DNA of 64,000 nt from Raphanus sativus (Eukaryota > Streptophyta > Magnoliopsida > Brassicales > Brassicaceae): positions 11,726,106 to 11,790,105 of the forward strand of contig NC_079518.1 in NCBI RefSeq assembly GCF_000801105.2. The letters run 5' to 3'. The notes below the pieces were generated by a model. The model ran no database searches, had not been told where the DNA came from, and was given only the letters and a program-made list of their open reading frames with translations. The position numbers and the translations under genes are program-made. The number at the start of each line of letters is the position of its first letter. Positions within the stretch are counted from its first letter, which is position 1. Below are positions 53,047 to 63,094 of the stretch, piece after piece.

Positions 53047-53729
53047 TTTTCCTCTGCTGATGTTTTTATACCATGACGTGTATATGATGGTACAAACAGG
53101 AGATGTGTAAGAGAAGACTACGTGCAACCTATGGTATAATCTCTGAAGGGTTAAGTCTAGGAATATTATGAATAAACTCTGTTTGACAAATACATCTGAG
53201 ATGTAAGCTGTTTGATGTTTTGTTATGGTTTTCCTTCCTTTGTGAGATTTATTATCTATTAAAGACAAGTCAGCAATTACTTTTTTCTGTCTATCTACGG
53301 ATCTAATGGCTTTCCATGAATTAAATATACAAAGAGCGAGGTGCAAAAATGAAGATACTGAGAAATCAAAATCACAGAAAATTGCATTTTTGTTCCATCT
53401 CTGTAGCATTTCCCCTTTTAACCATGACCACTTTTTCTATATAAACTACTCACACTGTTACATATCCAATTGCATTTTTGTGACGGGCCTTTACGTTGAT
53501 TAGCTAAAGGAAGTGTCCATAATTGTATCGAACAGAAAATACTCATATTATTCGTATCAAATAACTACCGGCTGTTCCTTTTATTACTCAACACAAGTGC
53601 TCAAACAAACTTTTGTTCTGAACTATTTGCTAACATACTAAAAACACTTTCTAAATTGTGATCTGAGTCTTGTTCAATGAGACAAACTCTGGTTTGCTTG
53701 AACGGTGGCAGGTTTCATGGATGATCTTT
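53047..53729 (+). other. ISU1 3' flank and spacer
   Basis: Contains the ISU1 3' UTR and AT-rich DNA. No gene supported. Confidence 0.5.
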
Positions 53730-54158
53730 AAAGCGAAGCAACTTGGACATATTTAGCAAAATGGTGAAGAATCAAAGTTAGCAGTGTGATTCTTCCTTTA
53801 TGGGATCTTAATACATTTCTCCTTTTTTCTAATTAAAAGAAAAAGAGAGATGACGTACAGACATGTCTATTACAATTGTCTTTCACTTCCTGTTTGTCTT
53901 CTTTTATTTTAAGCTAACCATGTGATTGCCTTCAAAAGCCAAATTAAGAAAAATACATGATCAATCTAGATGAATACCATAGCGAAGATGACATACACTA
54001 AGAAAATATATCGTCTTGTTCGCCTAAACAAAACTGGTCCCCTGTTTCTCTCAATCGGAATCTAGTTCCTGTTATCTCGTAATATATACCCGCTAGTCAA
54101 TGTTTATAAGTATACATACATAACATTCTCTTCAAATATGTGGAAATGAAGCATTAGA
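53730..54158. repeat. Duplicated block A (partner at 59630-60017)
   Basis: About 400 bp aligned with 59630-60017 at high similarity. Landmarks: GCAGTGTGATTCTTCCTT, AAGCTAACCATGTGATTGCC, AAACAAAACTGGTCCCC and AATGTTTATAAG. No ORF. Located between ISU1 and the defensin-like gene, while the partner lies on the other side of that gene, so the block probably marks an old tandem duplication of the defensin-like locus. Confidence 0.8.
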
Positions 54159-55319
54159 ACTATTAGAACTATACATAACATTCTCTTCCGAATATGGGTT
54201 CAGTGGAGACATAGTGACGTCTCAAACCAATTGAACTACTGAATCTTTAGCATTAAATTGTAGTTTTAACCGGGGACAGCTGCCCCCCAACCTACACAGC
54301 GTAGATCCGCCCCCGTCAGTTGTGTTGTTCATGATATTTTAGTGGTACCCTTGATTAGTTTTTACTCTATAAAAGATCTTATTGTTTTAAAAGTGGAAGA
54401 CAAATCAAGTTTTCACTGACACTTGTGCACCCTAACAATGTTTTCCATACCAATCGGATCTTGACGTACCAGTGCATGTGCACCTAAGAAAGCGGTAGAT
54501 GCTAAATCAACGGAGACCAAATCGTATATTATTGTAGTGAGGACGGCATGCAGCAGCAACCATTGAATTATATATTTAAAATGTTTAAATAACGATTGTT
54601 TATAAAAAAGTTATTAGAATATTTTAATATTTGCCTTAATAAAAAATGAGTGTGACCGGATGGTATGATTAGAGTATAACAAAAGTTTACACTTACACAT
54701 ATTTTATCTCTACTCCATATTACTCTATCATACCTTTTCTGTGTCAAATATTTACTCTTGTTTCACTTCAATACATCCAAGATTATATAAGTGAAACTAT
54801 TTTTCGCCCATCTACTCTAGAAAAGGAATATTTTGTTTTCACCTTTTTTACCCTAGAAAAGCAAGAGTAAACCGGAGAAAAACAAAAAACTACATGTCGT
54901 TTACACTTCTTTTCGATGCTTCCTTGCATTCTTTGTGATTAGCGAGCAAAAAAAAACATCCATAAAATACGTTTTTGATATATAACTTTTCCAACGAGCC
55001 AAGTTTCAAAGGTGAGGTTACATTATAATTACGATCAACGTCAACGAGGAAAGCTGATCACAGCAAAACAAATGAGAAGCAACAAAAAACTGTTATTAGA
55101 AACAATCCAGCTTTATTATATGAAGATCTCCACCAAACAATCATAAGACAAATTTATCAGGGTACAACAAAAGTAGACGATTATGAAAGCAAGTTACAAA
55201 AGAAAAAAAAAGTAGACGATAAAAACACTCGAAACATAAATTTCAAATTGCAACACCTCCACACACATGCACAAAGTGACGTCGTTTTCTGTATTTGGAA
55301 GCTCAGGCATGGTTTTTTT
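54159..55319. other. Spacer left of the defensin-like locus
   Basis: AT-rich, no supported gene. A small CCCCCCAACC/CCGCCCCCGT island at 54280-54318 has no assignable function. 55090-55310 may hold the 3' UTR of the defensin-like gene. Confidence 0.4.
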
Positions 55320-55357
55320 TTAAACAACACGTAGACAGCAGAAACAAAGACCCGGAC

Positions 55358-56158
55358 TGTAACGCCCCGACCCGCCCACGGCTAATGGGCCATCCACGCC
55401 CGCTCTCTCGGCCCGTGGGCCCCATCCCATCCGACGGTCGATCGTTAATTTTCCAAGGCTCGAAATCATCATTTACTGACCCTGCAATCACCACATGACC
55501 TTTCCCCGTGCTTTGGCCTCACTCACACGGTATCGCGAATCACTTCCCGATAGGTCACCCATCCTTTCACTACTCCAGCCCAAGCACGCTTAACTCTGGA
55601 GTTCTAAACGGATGTGTGACAGAAAAGGTAAGTCAACTTTGGTGACATAGGTAGCCAAATCAATTCTCTTAAGCATTTTCACATATCACAACTCGGGATG
55701 TTACAATTCACCCCCTCTCAAAGAACGCAACGTCCTCGTTGCGCTCTACGACAGGTCTCAAGACGCCTCTCAGGTCAGAACTGAGACGGCTAACCAGCTC
55801 TGATACCACTTGTAACGCCCCGACCCGCCCACGGCTAATGGGCCATCCACGCCCGCTCTCTCGGCCCGTGGGCCCCATCCCATCCGACGGTCGATCGTTA
55901 ATTTTCCAAGGCTCGAAATCATCATTTACTGACCCTGCAATCACCACATGACCTTTCCCCGTGCTTTGGCCTCACTCACACGGTATCGCGAATCACTTCC
56001 CGATAGGTCACCCATCCTTTCACTACTCCAGCCCAAGCACGCTTAACTCTGGAGTTCTAAACGGATGTGTGACAGAAAAGGTAAGTCAACTTTGGTGACA
56101 TAGGTAGCCAAATCAATTCTCTTAAGCATTTTCACATATCACAACTCGGGATGTTACA
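55358..56158 (-). mobile_element. TRIM (miniature LTR retrotransposon), 801 bp
   Basis: Two 348-bp LTRs (55358-55705 and 55811-56158) flank a 105-bp non-coding centre. LTRs begin TGTAAC and end GTTACA. On the minus strand the 5' LTR is followed by AG and then the primer-binding site TGGTATCAGAGC (55808-55797), complementary to the initiator tRNA-Met. A polypurine tract, GAGAGGGGGTGAAT, precedes the other LTR. The 5-bp duplication CGGAC is perfect on both sides (55353-55357 and 56159-56163). By eye the two LTRs are identical. It has no gag or pol, so it was mobilised in trans. Confidence 0.95.
55797..55808 (-). other. Primer-binding site of the TRIM
   Basis: TGGTATCAGAGC on the minus strand, two bases after the 5' LTR. 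The same tRNA-Met primer site is used by the Copia element at 60297. Confidence 0.9.
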
Positions 56159-56944
56159 CGGACTACCGATGCATTTACCGTCATTAAAATTGATGCTGTC
56201 TCGTGTTAAACATCTCTCCTTGCATGTTTCACCGGGGGGATCCGTAGATGAACAGATCCCGTTTGGAGTGATACACAGATTAATAGGAGGAGGACAGAGA
56301 CCCTGGCACTGGCCGGATGCAACTGCCCCCCAACAAAAAATGAATTAATGTAATTTATAAAGATACAAAGGATTAATTTCAACCATAAAAAGCCTTTTAA
56401 TCTTTATACGTGTCTAGCTTGACATGTGTTATACTCTTTCTTTTTTTCCTAAAAATCGCATCAGTTTAATTTGTGATTATTTTCCTTATTATCCATTAGA
56501 TAAAAGATCTTTCTGACCATAAGATAATTAACAACCTACTCCATATGAAGAATGAAGTATCAATTAATAATTTTTGATTTTCGATATTAGGATTATATCA
56601 TAATTACAGTAAAACTAATTGTAAAATGTTTAGAGCTTTTGAAATATCTTTAAGACACAATCTTTTGTTTTCTTGTTAATTAATTAGTTCTCTAAACAAA
56701 CGAACCTGTAGCTGATTGGAGGATGAAGAGACAAACAAAACATGCAGCAACAACAGCTGTGCTCAATCTTAAGCTCCCCATTGCTCTTCCTTCTTCTTAT
56801 TTTCTTTCTTCTTTATGATTTATTTAGCCAAAAGAAGGGTTAAATTTATAGCAATATGGTGATGAAGAGAGGGAAAAAGGTCAACCATCACAAAATTGAG
56901 CACATGATTTCTTTTTACATGCCCATAGGCCTTATTCTGCGTGA

Positions 56945-57060
56945 TTAGTGATGCGTTAATTTTTTGAAGACTCGGAAATTTTATTTGCAATAACCACATA
57001 ACGTTTTTCCGTATTTTGGTTTCACTCGCATGATATCACGAATAATCCCGATAGATAATT
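56945..57060 (-). mobile_element. Old, truncated LTR of the same TRIM family
   Basis: Diverged copy of about 115 bp of the TRIM LTR. It aligns with 55440-55560 through GTTAATTTT, the AATCACCACATGACC-like ATAACCACATAACG, GTATTTTGGTTTCACTCGCA, ATATCACGAAT and CCCGATAGAT. It shows roughly one change in four, so it is far older than the TRIM 800 bp away. It is joined directly to the CACTA relic. Confidence 0.75.
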
Positions 57061-58595
57061 CAACTTGGAGTCTAGGCTTACCGAAACTGTCCGTCAGGCA
57101 TTCCACACAAAGACCATAAATTCTTATACGAAACAGATCTATGAGTGGAAGTAGCTATGGCTTAAGGACAAGAAACCGAGATTTATTAACACTACTGTTT
57201 GGGAGGAGCTGCAGGTGCATTGGGCAAAGCAGGAGGCTATAGAAAAGTCTCTTAAGAACTCAGCCAACCGAATGAATAATCGTGGCGGAAAAGGTGTTTA
57301 TGTCCATAACCTTGGGACTTGTACCATGTCTTCTAAGAAATATCAATTTGTAAGTTCTAATTTTTTAAGATACTTTTTAAATATATTTGATTTTTTAAAT
57401 ATATTTATTGATTACTTTTTTAGGTTCAAGCAAATAACGGTAATCCCGTCGATTATCTCAATGTCATTAAGGAGGCATACACCAACAAGAAGACCGGCGA
57501 AATTCAGAATATTGTTATTAAAGATGTCATCGACTTGGTGGAACCCTAAAAGAAAGCATATCTAGCTACTCAAGAGCATTTCGATGACGATGACTTCAAC
57601 TAACGTTGCTCGAAAGCGAGTAAACCAAATGGTGGAACAGGTAATTTTTAAAAAAATAATTCTATTAATATTTAATTTTGTTAATACTTAATATTTTACT
57701 TAATTTAATTCCATCACTATTTTTAGGCTCTTCCAAAGAGGAAAGGTCGTTTAGTCGGGTTGGCTCGTCGTGCCTCGTTTTGTCCTTCTTCATCCCAAGC
57801 CACGTTGTCTGATTCCATGATCATAGAGCAGCCGCAGAACAAGGATGACCGGACTGTGGTGTTGGAGACGCAGAATGCCACAATTCTAGCTGAATTGGCG
57901 GAGAAAAAGAGGACTAACCTGAAAATAATGGAGAAGATGAAACGTTTGTTTCCTTCAGACTCTTAGTTTTTTTTTTCAATTTTAAAACTTTAAATGTCGT
58001 TTTCAGATTTTACTTTTAAATTATGTAAAATATAATTTCTATAATATTTGTTTCCCATTTCATTTTTTCTATTTATTCAAATTAAATATATATAATATAA
58101 AAATATATTTAAAAACAAAAATTACAGATTCTGATGAAACTAAATCGATCGGAACATTCTGACCAACATATATGTCAGAAATTTCAGATACCAACATTCG
58201 TCGTAAACGTCTGATACTGCATTTCGTCGGAAATTTCAGATGCCTATTTTTGTCGGAATATTCCGATGCCATGTTCGTTGGAACATTCTGACGAAGTATT
58301 CGTCGGAAACTTCTGATGCACACATTGTTGGAAGTTCAATTTTTCCGATGGCAATTTTGGTTGGTATTTCTCCGACAATATACCAACGTCTTTACCGATG
58401 ACGAGACATCCTCGGAAAAACATCGGAAAATACAGCGTCGTATTTCCTCGGAAATTTGAACGGATTTCCGATGAAAATATTTATTGCGATGAAACCATAC
58501 CGACAACTTTTTGGTAGGAATTTCATCGGGATTGGCTCATTCCGACGGAATTCCGACGAAATTCGCCATCGAAATTTGCATGTTTTCTTTTAGTG
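57061..58595 (+). mobile_element. CACTA (En/Spm-like, Ptta) transposon relic
   Basis: Coding remnants of a plant Transposase_24-type protein lie in three pieces. These are about 57090-57350 (DKKPRFINTTVWEELQVHWA, KNSANRMNNRGGKG, with an in-frame stop upstream), 57424-57645 (ANNGNPVDYLNVIKEAYTNK, then VIDLVEP and a stop) and 57727-57966 (PKRKGRLVGLARRAS, ATILAELAEKKRTN, MKRLFPSDS). The right end at 58595 reads TAGTG, giving CACTAAAAGAAAACATGC on the minus strand. It is preceded by many inverted GTCGGAA/TTCCGA(C/T) subterminal repeats (58130-58580). The left terminus is missing. Inactive. Confidence 0.8.
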
Positions 58596-58705
58596 ACGTG
58601 ATGAAAATAGAAAAAGGAATATCATAGATTAAAATAGTTAGTGCACTGGTCGTGACTATATACGTTATTTTTAAGCATAACATAGTCTAACAATCCTACA
58701 TTATT

Positions 58706-59115
58706 TTTAGACCATATATATGTGATCCAATAGATGTCGAAGACTTGTATTTATCTAGGAAAAATTATTTTTATACTATACTATGCCTAAATGCTTTATA
58801 ATTCTGCTACATCAGTATTAAGAAGGCTTAAACGATTGCCACATAAGCATGATTTCTTTTTAATTAGTGTTTAAAAGATTCTCAATTAATATATAATGGA
58901 TTTTAGACCATATATATGCGGTCCTATAGATATCGAAGACTTGTACTTATCTAGGGAAAATTATTTTTATACTATGCTATGCATAAACACTTTATAATTC
59001 TGCAATATTAACATTAAGAAGGCTTAAACATTGCCACATAAGCATGGTCTCTTTTTAATTAATACAAATTTAAAGTTATAGCTCTTTAAAAGATCATCAA
59101 TTAATATATAGTGGA
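58706..59115. repeat. Two-copy tandem repeat, unit about 200 bp
   Basis: 58706-58900 is repeated at 58902-59115. Shared landmarks are TTTTAGACCATATATATG, TCGAAGACTTGTA, TTATTTTTATACTAT and TAAGAAGGCTTAAAC. No ORF. Probably a decayed element that was duplicated in place. Confidence 0.85.
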
Positions 59116-59210
59116 TGTTGATGTAGAATATATTAAACTTTTTTTACAAAAAAAAATAAAAATATTACCCTTTTAAAAAAATATATTAAACTTCCTGTGC
59201 AAATATGATC

Positions 59211-59270
59211 ATCTTGTTCTACACCGTAAACAATCGATCATCTTGTTCTATACCGTAAACAATCATCATT
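59211..59270. repeat. 29-bp tandem duplication
   Basis: GATCATCTTGTTCTA, then C/TACCGTAAACAATC, occurs twice in a row with one mismatch. Confidence 0.85.
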
Positions 59271-59629
59271 TCAAGGACTTGATTACTTGAGATTTCGGTT
59301 AAGAGATCATAGAAATCTCTACATGTATAAGTGACAATGCTTAAGTAAGAACAGGTGGCCTATCAGTTTCACCACAAACAATTATAATATATATGTATAA
59401 GTGACAATGCTTTCAATAATTTTATGATTTAAGTAGACAAATCTTTTTTTTTACTTTTCTCACGAACTATATACTATAGTTTATTTAGACTGTAGGATAC
59501 TACAAGTCAGAATTTATCTGTGTTTGAGATATGATTAGTATATGGCATAGTCCGAAATTGTTAAAAGGTCTTTGAGATCTTTCAGAAAAACCGTGAGCTT
59601 TGTGACATTTGTTGAACTTGGCAGTTGTC
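59271..59629. other. Spacer
   Basis: AT-rich DNA between the tandem repeat and duplicated block B. No gene or RNA supported. Confidence 0.5.
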
Positions 59630-60017
59630 GTAAAAGCAAATCAACTTGGACGGCAGAATGGTGAAGGAGCAAAGTAGGCAGTGTGATTCTTCCTTATGGG
59701 ATCTTCTCCTTTAACTGAAGTACATACAAGTCTGTTATATTTGTCTTTCATTTTGTCCTGTATTTTTCTGAAGCTAACCATGTGATTGCCTCAAAAGCCA
59801 AATTAAGAAGAATATATGATCAGTCTTGGATGAATACTCTAGCGAAGAGGACTACACGCAAGGAAATATATCGCCTTTTTTGCCTAAACAAAACTGGTCC
59901 CCCGTATTTCTCAATCAGAATCTAATTCCTATCATCTCATAATATATACCTGCTAGTCAATGTTTATAAGCAGTATACACAACATTCTCTTCAAGTATGT
60001 GAAAATGAAGCATTGGA
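59630..60017. repeat. Duplicated block B (partner at 53730-54158)
   Basis: Second copy of the block described at 53730. Its similarity stops exactly at 60017/60018, where the Copia LTR starts (TGTTCTC), which helps fix the LTR's left edge. Confidence 0.8.
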
Positions 60018-60018
60018 A

Positions 60019-60296
60019 TGTTCTCTTAATCTCCCTTTGATCAGTTGAGACTCTCTTAATATAGAGTTGTAAGTATTAGGATGGTTTAGTCATTGGTTTA
60101 TTTCGGTTATTAGATTTATCATTGGTTTAGGTTTTTTTTTGCTTAAACCAATCTATATATATAGAAACAGTTGTACAGTGTAAAGATTGAGCTGAATAAC
60201 AAACTTTCACATTTAACAAACTTCGTCTTCTTCTCTCATCTCTCCACCATTGTTGAGCTCCATCTTCAGTTCCAGATCTCATAATCGATCTTATTA
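60019..60296 (+). repeat. 5' LTR of the Copia element
   Basis: Starts TGTTCTCTTAATC at the point where duplicated block B is broken. Contains a TATA-like TCTATATATATAG at about 60152-60163. The 3' edge is set by the primer site; the final bases do not show a clean CA, so the end may be off by a few bases or mutated. Confidence 0.65.
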
Positions 60297-60308
60297 TGGT
60301 ATCAGAGC
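60297..60308 (+). other. Primer-binding site of the Copia element
   Basis: TGGTATCAGAGC, complementary to the 3' end of initiator tRNA-Met. Confidence 0.92.
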
Positions 60309-60523
60309 ACACAAACCGATCTTCCGCATCAAGATGAGCTTTCCGGTGACTCTGTTTTCGCGTTTCTTCGACCTTCTTTGTCTTGCGATTCGCGATTTCA
60401 TCATTCAGATCGCTCTTTACCTTGCTCATCTTCTTCGATTGTGCCTTTGTTTACTTTGAAGACCTGGAATCTTGACGATCTCTTATATCTCGTTGGATCG
60501 ATCTCGTTTCTGCTTTCTCGTTA

Positions 60524-63094
60524 ATGGCGACTGTTCCTCCTGAGAGATCTATGGTGGATCAATATGATAATCCGTACTATTTGCATCATAATGATCATGC
60601 TGGTCTTGCTTTGGTTACTGATCGTTTGAATACAGCTTCGGAGTTTCATTCTTGGCGACGTGCAGTGCGTATGGGTTTGAATGTGCGTAACAAACTGGGA
60701 TTCATTGATGGAACGATTCCCAAACCAAATCCTACGCATCGCGACTATGGCGCCTGGTCTCGTTGCAATGACATGGTAGCCACATGGTTAATGAACTCCG
60801 TTTCTAAGAAAATTGGTCAAAGCTTGCTCTTCATCAACACTGCTGAAGGAATATGGAAGAATCTTCTTGCTCGTTTTAAACAGGATGATGCTCCTAGAGT
60901 GTTTGATATTGAGCAGAAGTTAAGCAAGATTGAGCAAGGATCTATGGATGTATCAACATATTATACAGAGCTTGTGACTTTATGGGAAGAACACAAGAAT
61001 TATGTTGAACTTCCTGTATGTACTTGCGGAAAATGTGAATGTGATGCTGCAGTTCTTTGGGAAAAACTTCAAGAACGGAGCAGAGTAACAAAGTTTCTGA
61101 TGGGGCTTTCTGAATCGTATGATCAAACACGTCGTCACATCCTTATGTTGAAACCAATTCCCACCATAGAAGAGGCTTTCAACATTGTTACTCAAGATGA
61201 AAGGCAACGTTCTCTTAAGCCTGTGACGCGTGTTGATAATGTGGCTTTTCAGAGTTCTGTAGACTCTGTCCTTACTCCTGAACAGAATGCGTATGTTGCT
61301 GCTTATACTGCTCGTCAAGCTCAACGACCTGTTTGCACACATTGTGGAAAATCTGGCCATACAGTTCAAAAATGTTTCAAGCTTATTGGCTTTCCTCCTG
61401 GTTATAAGACACATGGTTCTACTTACATGAACAAGAATCATCTTCAGTCTAAACCACAGTCTCAAACGCCTGCTCAGAACCAGATGCTAGCTCATAATCC
61501 AGCACCCATGACTCCTGCTAATACTGCTAATGCGATAGCAAATGTCTATGCTACTGCTGGATCATCTCATCATGCTACTCCATCTGCTCCTGGTTTTGTA
61601 CCTCACATCACTACAGGCGGTAACAATGTCATGTTGCAAGACTTCACACCACAACAAATTCAAAGTCTGGTTGCTCAGTTCAACTCTCATGTTCGAGTTC
61701 CAGAGACTCCTGTTCCTTCCTCGTTGACTGTTTCACCAGCATCAATTACTGATCATGGCATAATGGCTTCCACTTCTTCTTCGGGTAATCTTTCATTTCC
61801 ATCTAAAAGTCTTACCTATTCTGATAATCACCTCAAATTCCAACATCATTCTCTTTCCACTTTACCATCTTTTCTTCCACAAAATGCTTGGATTGTTGAT
61901 AGTGGAGCTTCTAGTCACGTTTGTTATGATATAGCCATGTTCTCAGTATTGACACCAGTGTCTAGTATATCAGTAACTCTGCCTAATGGTAGTAAAATTC
62001 CTATTACTCATACTGGTACTATACATCTTAGTGAGTCATTGATCTTGTATAATGTGCTTCTTGTTCCTGACTTTCATTTCAATTTGATCAGTGTGAGTTG
62101 TTTGGTAAGAACATTAACTTGTGCTGCTCATTTCTTTCCCCATGGTTGCTTCATTCAGGAACTTTCTCAGGGCTTGATGATTGGGAAGGGTAGCTTGCAT
62201 CACAACTTGTACATCTTAGACATTGATTCATCTTCCATTGCTTCGCTTCCATCTTCATCATCTTTACCTGCTTCTTTTTGTGGCTCTGTTTCGGTTGATG
62301 CTCGCATTTGGCATCGTCGGTTAGGCCACCCATCATCTTTGATATTACAAAAACTCACTTCGTCTTTACCATCTTTCAAGATTGAAGATCCTGCAGAGAG
62401 TCATTGTACCGTTTGTCCTTTATCAAAACAAAAACGTTTATCTTTTACTTCTCAAAACAATTTGTCTTCAAAACCGTTTGATCTTGTTCACTTAGATATT
62501 TGGGGTCCTTTTAGTGTTGAGTCTGTTGAGGGTTTCAAGTATTTTCTTACTCTTGTTGATGATTGTACTCGCACAGTTTGGATCTATATGTTGAGGAATA
62601 AAAGTGATGTTTCTACTTGTTTTCCTGCTTTTATTGCTCTTGTATCAACTCAGTTTAATGCTACTATTAAAGCAATCCGTTCTGATAATGCTCCAGAGTT
62701 AGCTTTCACTGATATTGTTACAAAAACAGGAATGATTCATTACTTTTCTTGCCCTTATACTCCTCAACAAAATTCTGTTGTTGAGAGGAAACATCAGCAT
62801 TTACTGAATGTAGCTAGATCTTTATTGTTTCAGTCTAATGTTCCTCTTGCATATTGGAGTGATTGTGTTACAACAGCTGCTTTTTTGATCAATCGCATGC
62901 CTTCTCCTTTGCTTAAAAACCTCTCTCCTTATGAGTGTTTGACTGGTAAGGTTCCCACTTATACTCAACTTCGGACTTTTGGGTGCTTATGCTATGCTTC
63001 GACTTTGTCAAAAGACAGAAACAAGTTTTCACCTCGTGCCATTCCTTGTGTTTCTTGGGATATCCATTGGGTTTTAAAGGATATAAACTTTTAG
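60524..63094 (+). pseudogene. Copia gag-protease-integrase polyprotein, frameshifted at its end
   Basis: 856 open codons from ATG. Gag (about residues 20-260, with FHSWRRAVRMGL and FLMGLSESYDQTRRHILMLK) is followed by a CCHC zinc knuckle at 271-284 (CTHCGKSGHTVQKC). The aspartic protease DSG is at about 459 (WIVDSGASSHVC). The integrase zinc-binding HHCC begins near His597 (IWHRRLGHPS, then CTVCPLSKQKR). The integrase core has Asp658, Asp721 and Glu754 (HLDIWGPF, IRSDNAPE, QNSVVERKH). A missing T near 63051 shifts the frame, so the 856-aa frame ends in unrelated residues at 63094. The proper frame resumes right after the lesion and stays open. Confidence 0.92.

Larger units (their letters stand above)
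55320..56781 (-). pseudogene. Defensin-like cysteine-rich peptide gene interrupted by a TRIM retrotransposon
   Basis: Exon 1 is 56781-56706 (MGSLRLSTAVVAACFVCLFI, a signal peptide ending QSATG-like), donor GT at 56705. Exon 2 starts at 56322 and runs to the insertion at 56159. It encodes a secreted Cys-rich domain with seven cysteines, including QCQGLCPPPINLCI, ETCKERC and KCIG. The last three cysteines (LCFCC) and the stop (55320-55322) lie beyond the TRIM, so the original peptide was about 90 aa of the plant defensin-like (DEFL/LCR) class. In the present allele the frame enters the LTR and stops after eight codons. DEFL genes flank ISU1 in Arabidopsis as I recall, supporting the call. Confidence 0.82.

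Noticed and set aside
55295..55951. Plus- and minus-strand ORFs of about 63-79 aa with identical stretches in both halves
   Set aside because: They are GC-rich translations of the two TRIM LTRs. Their identity reflects LTR identity, not duplicated genes.
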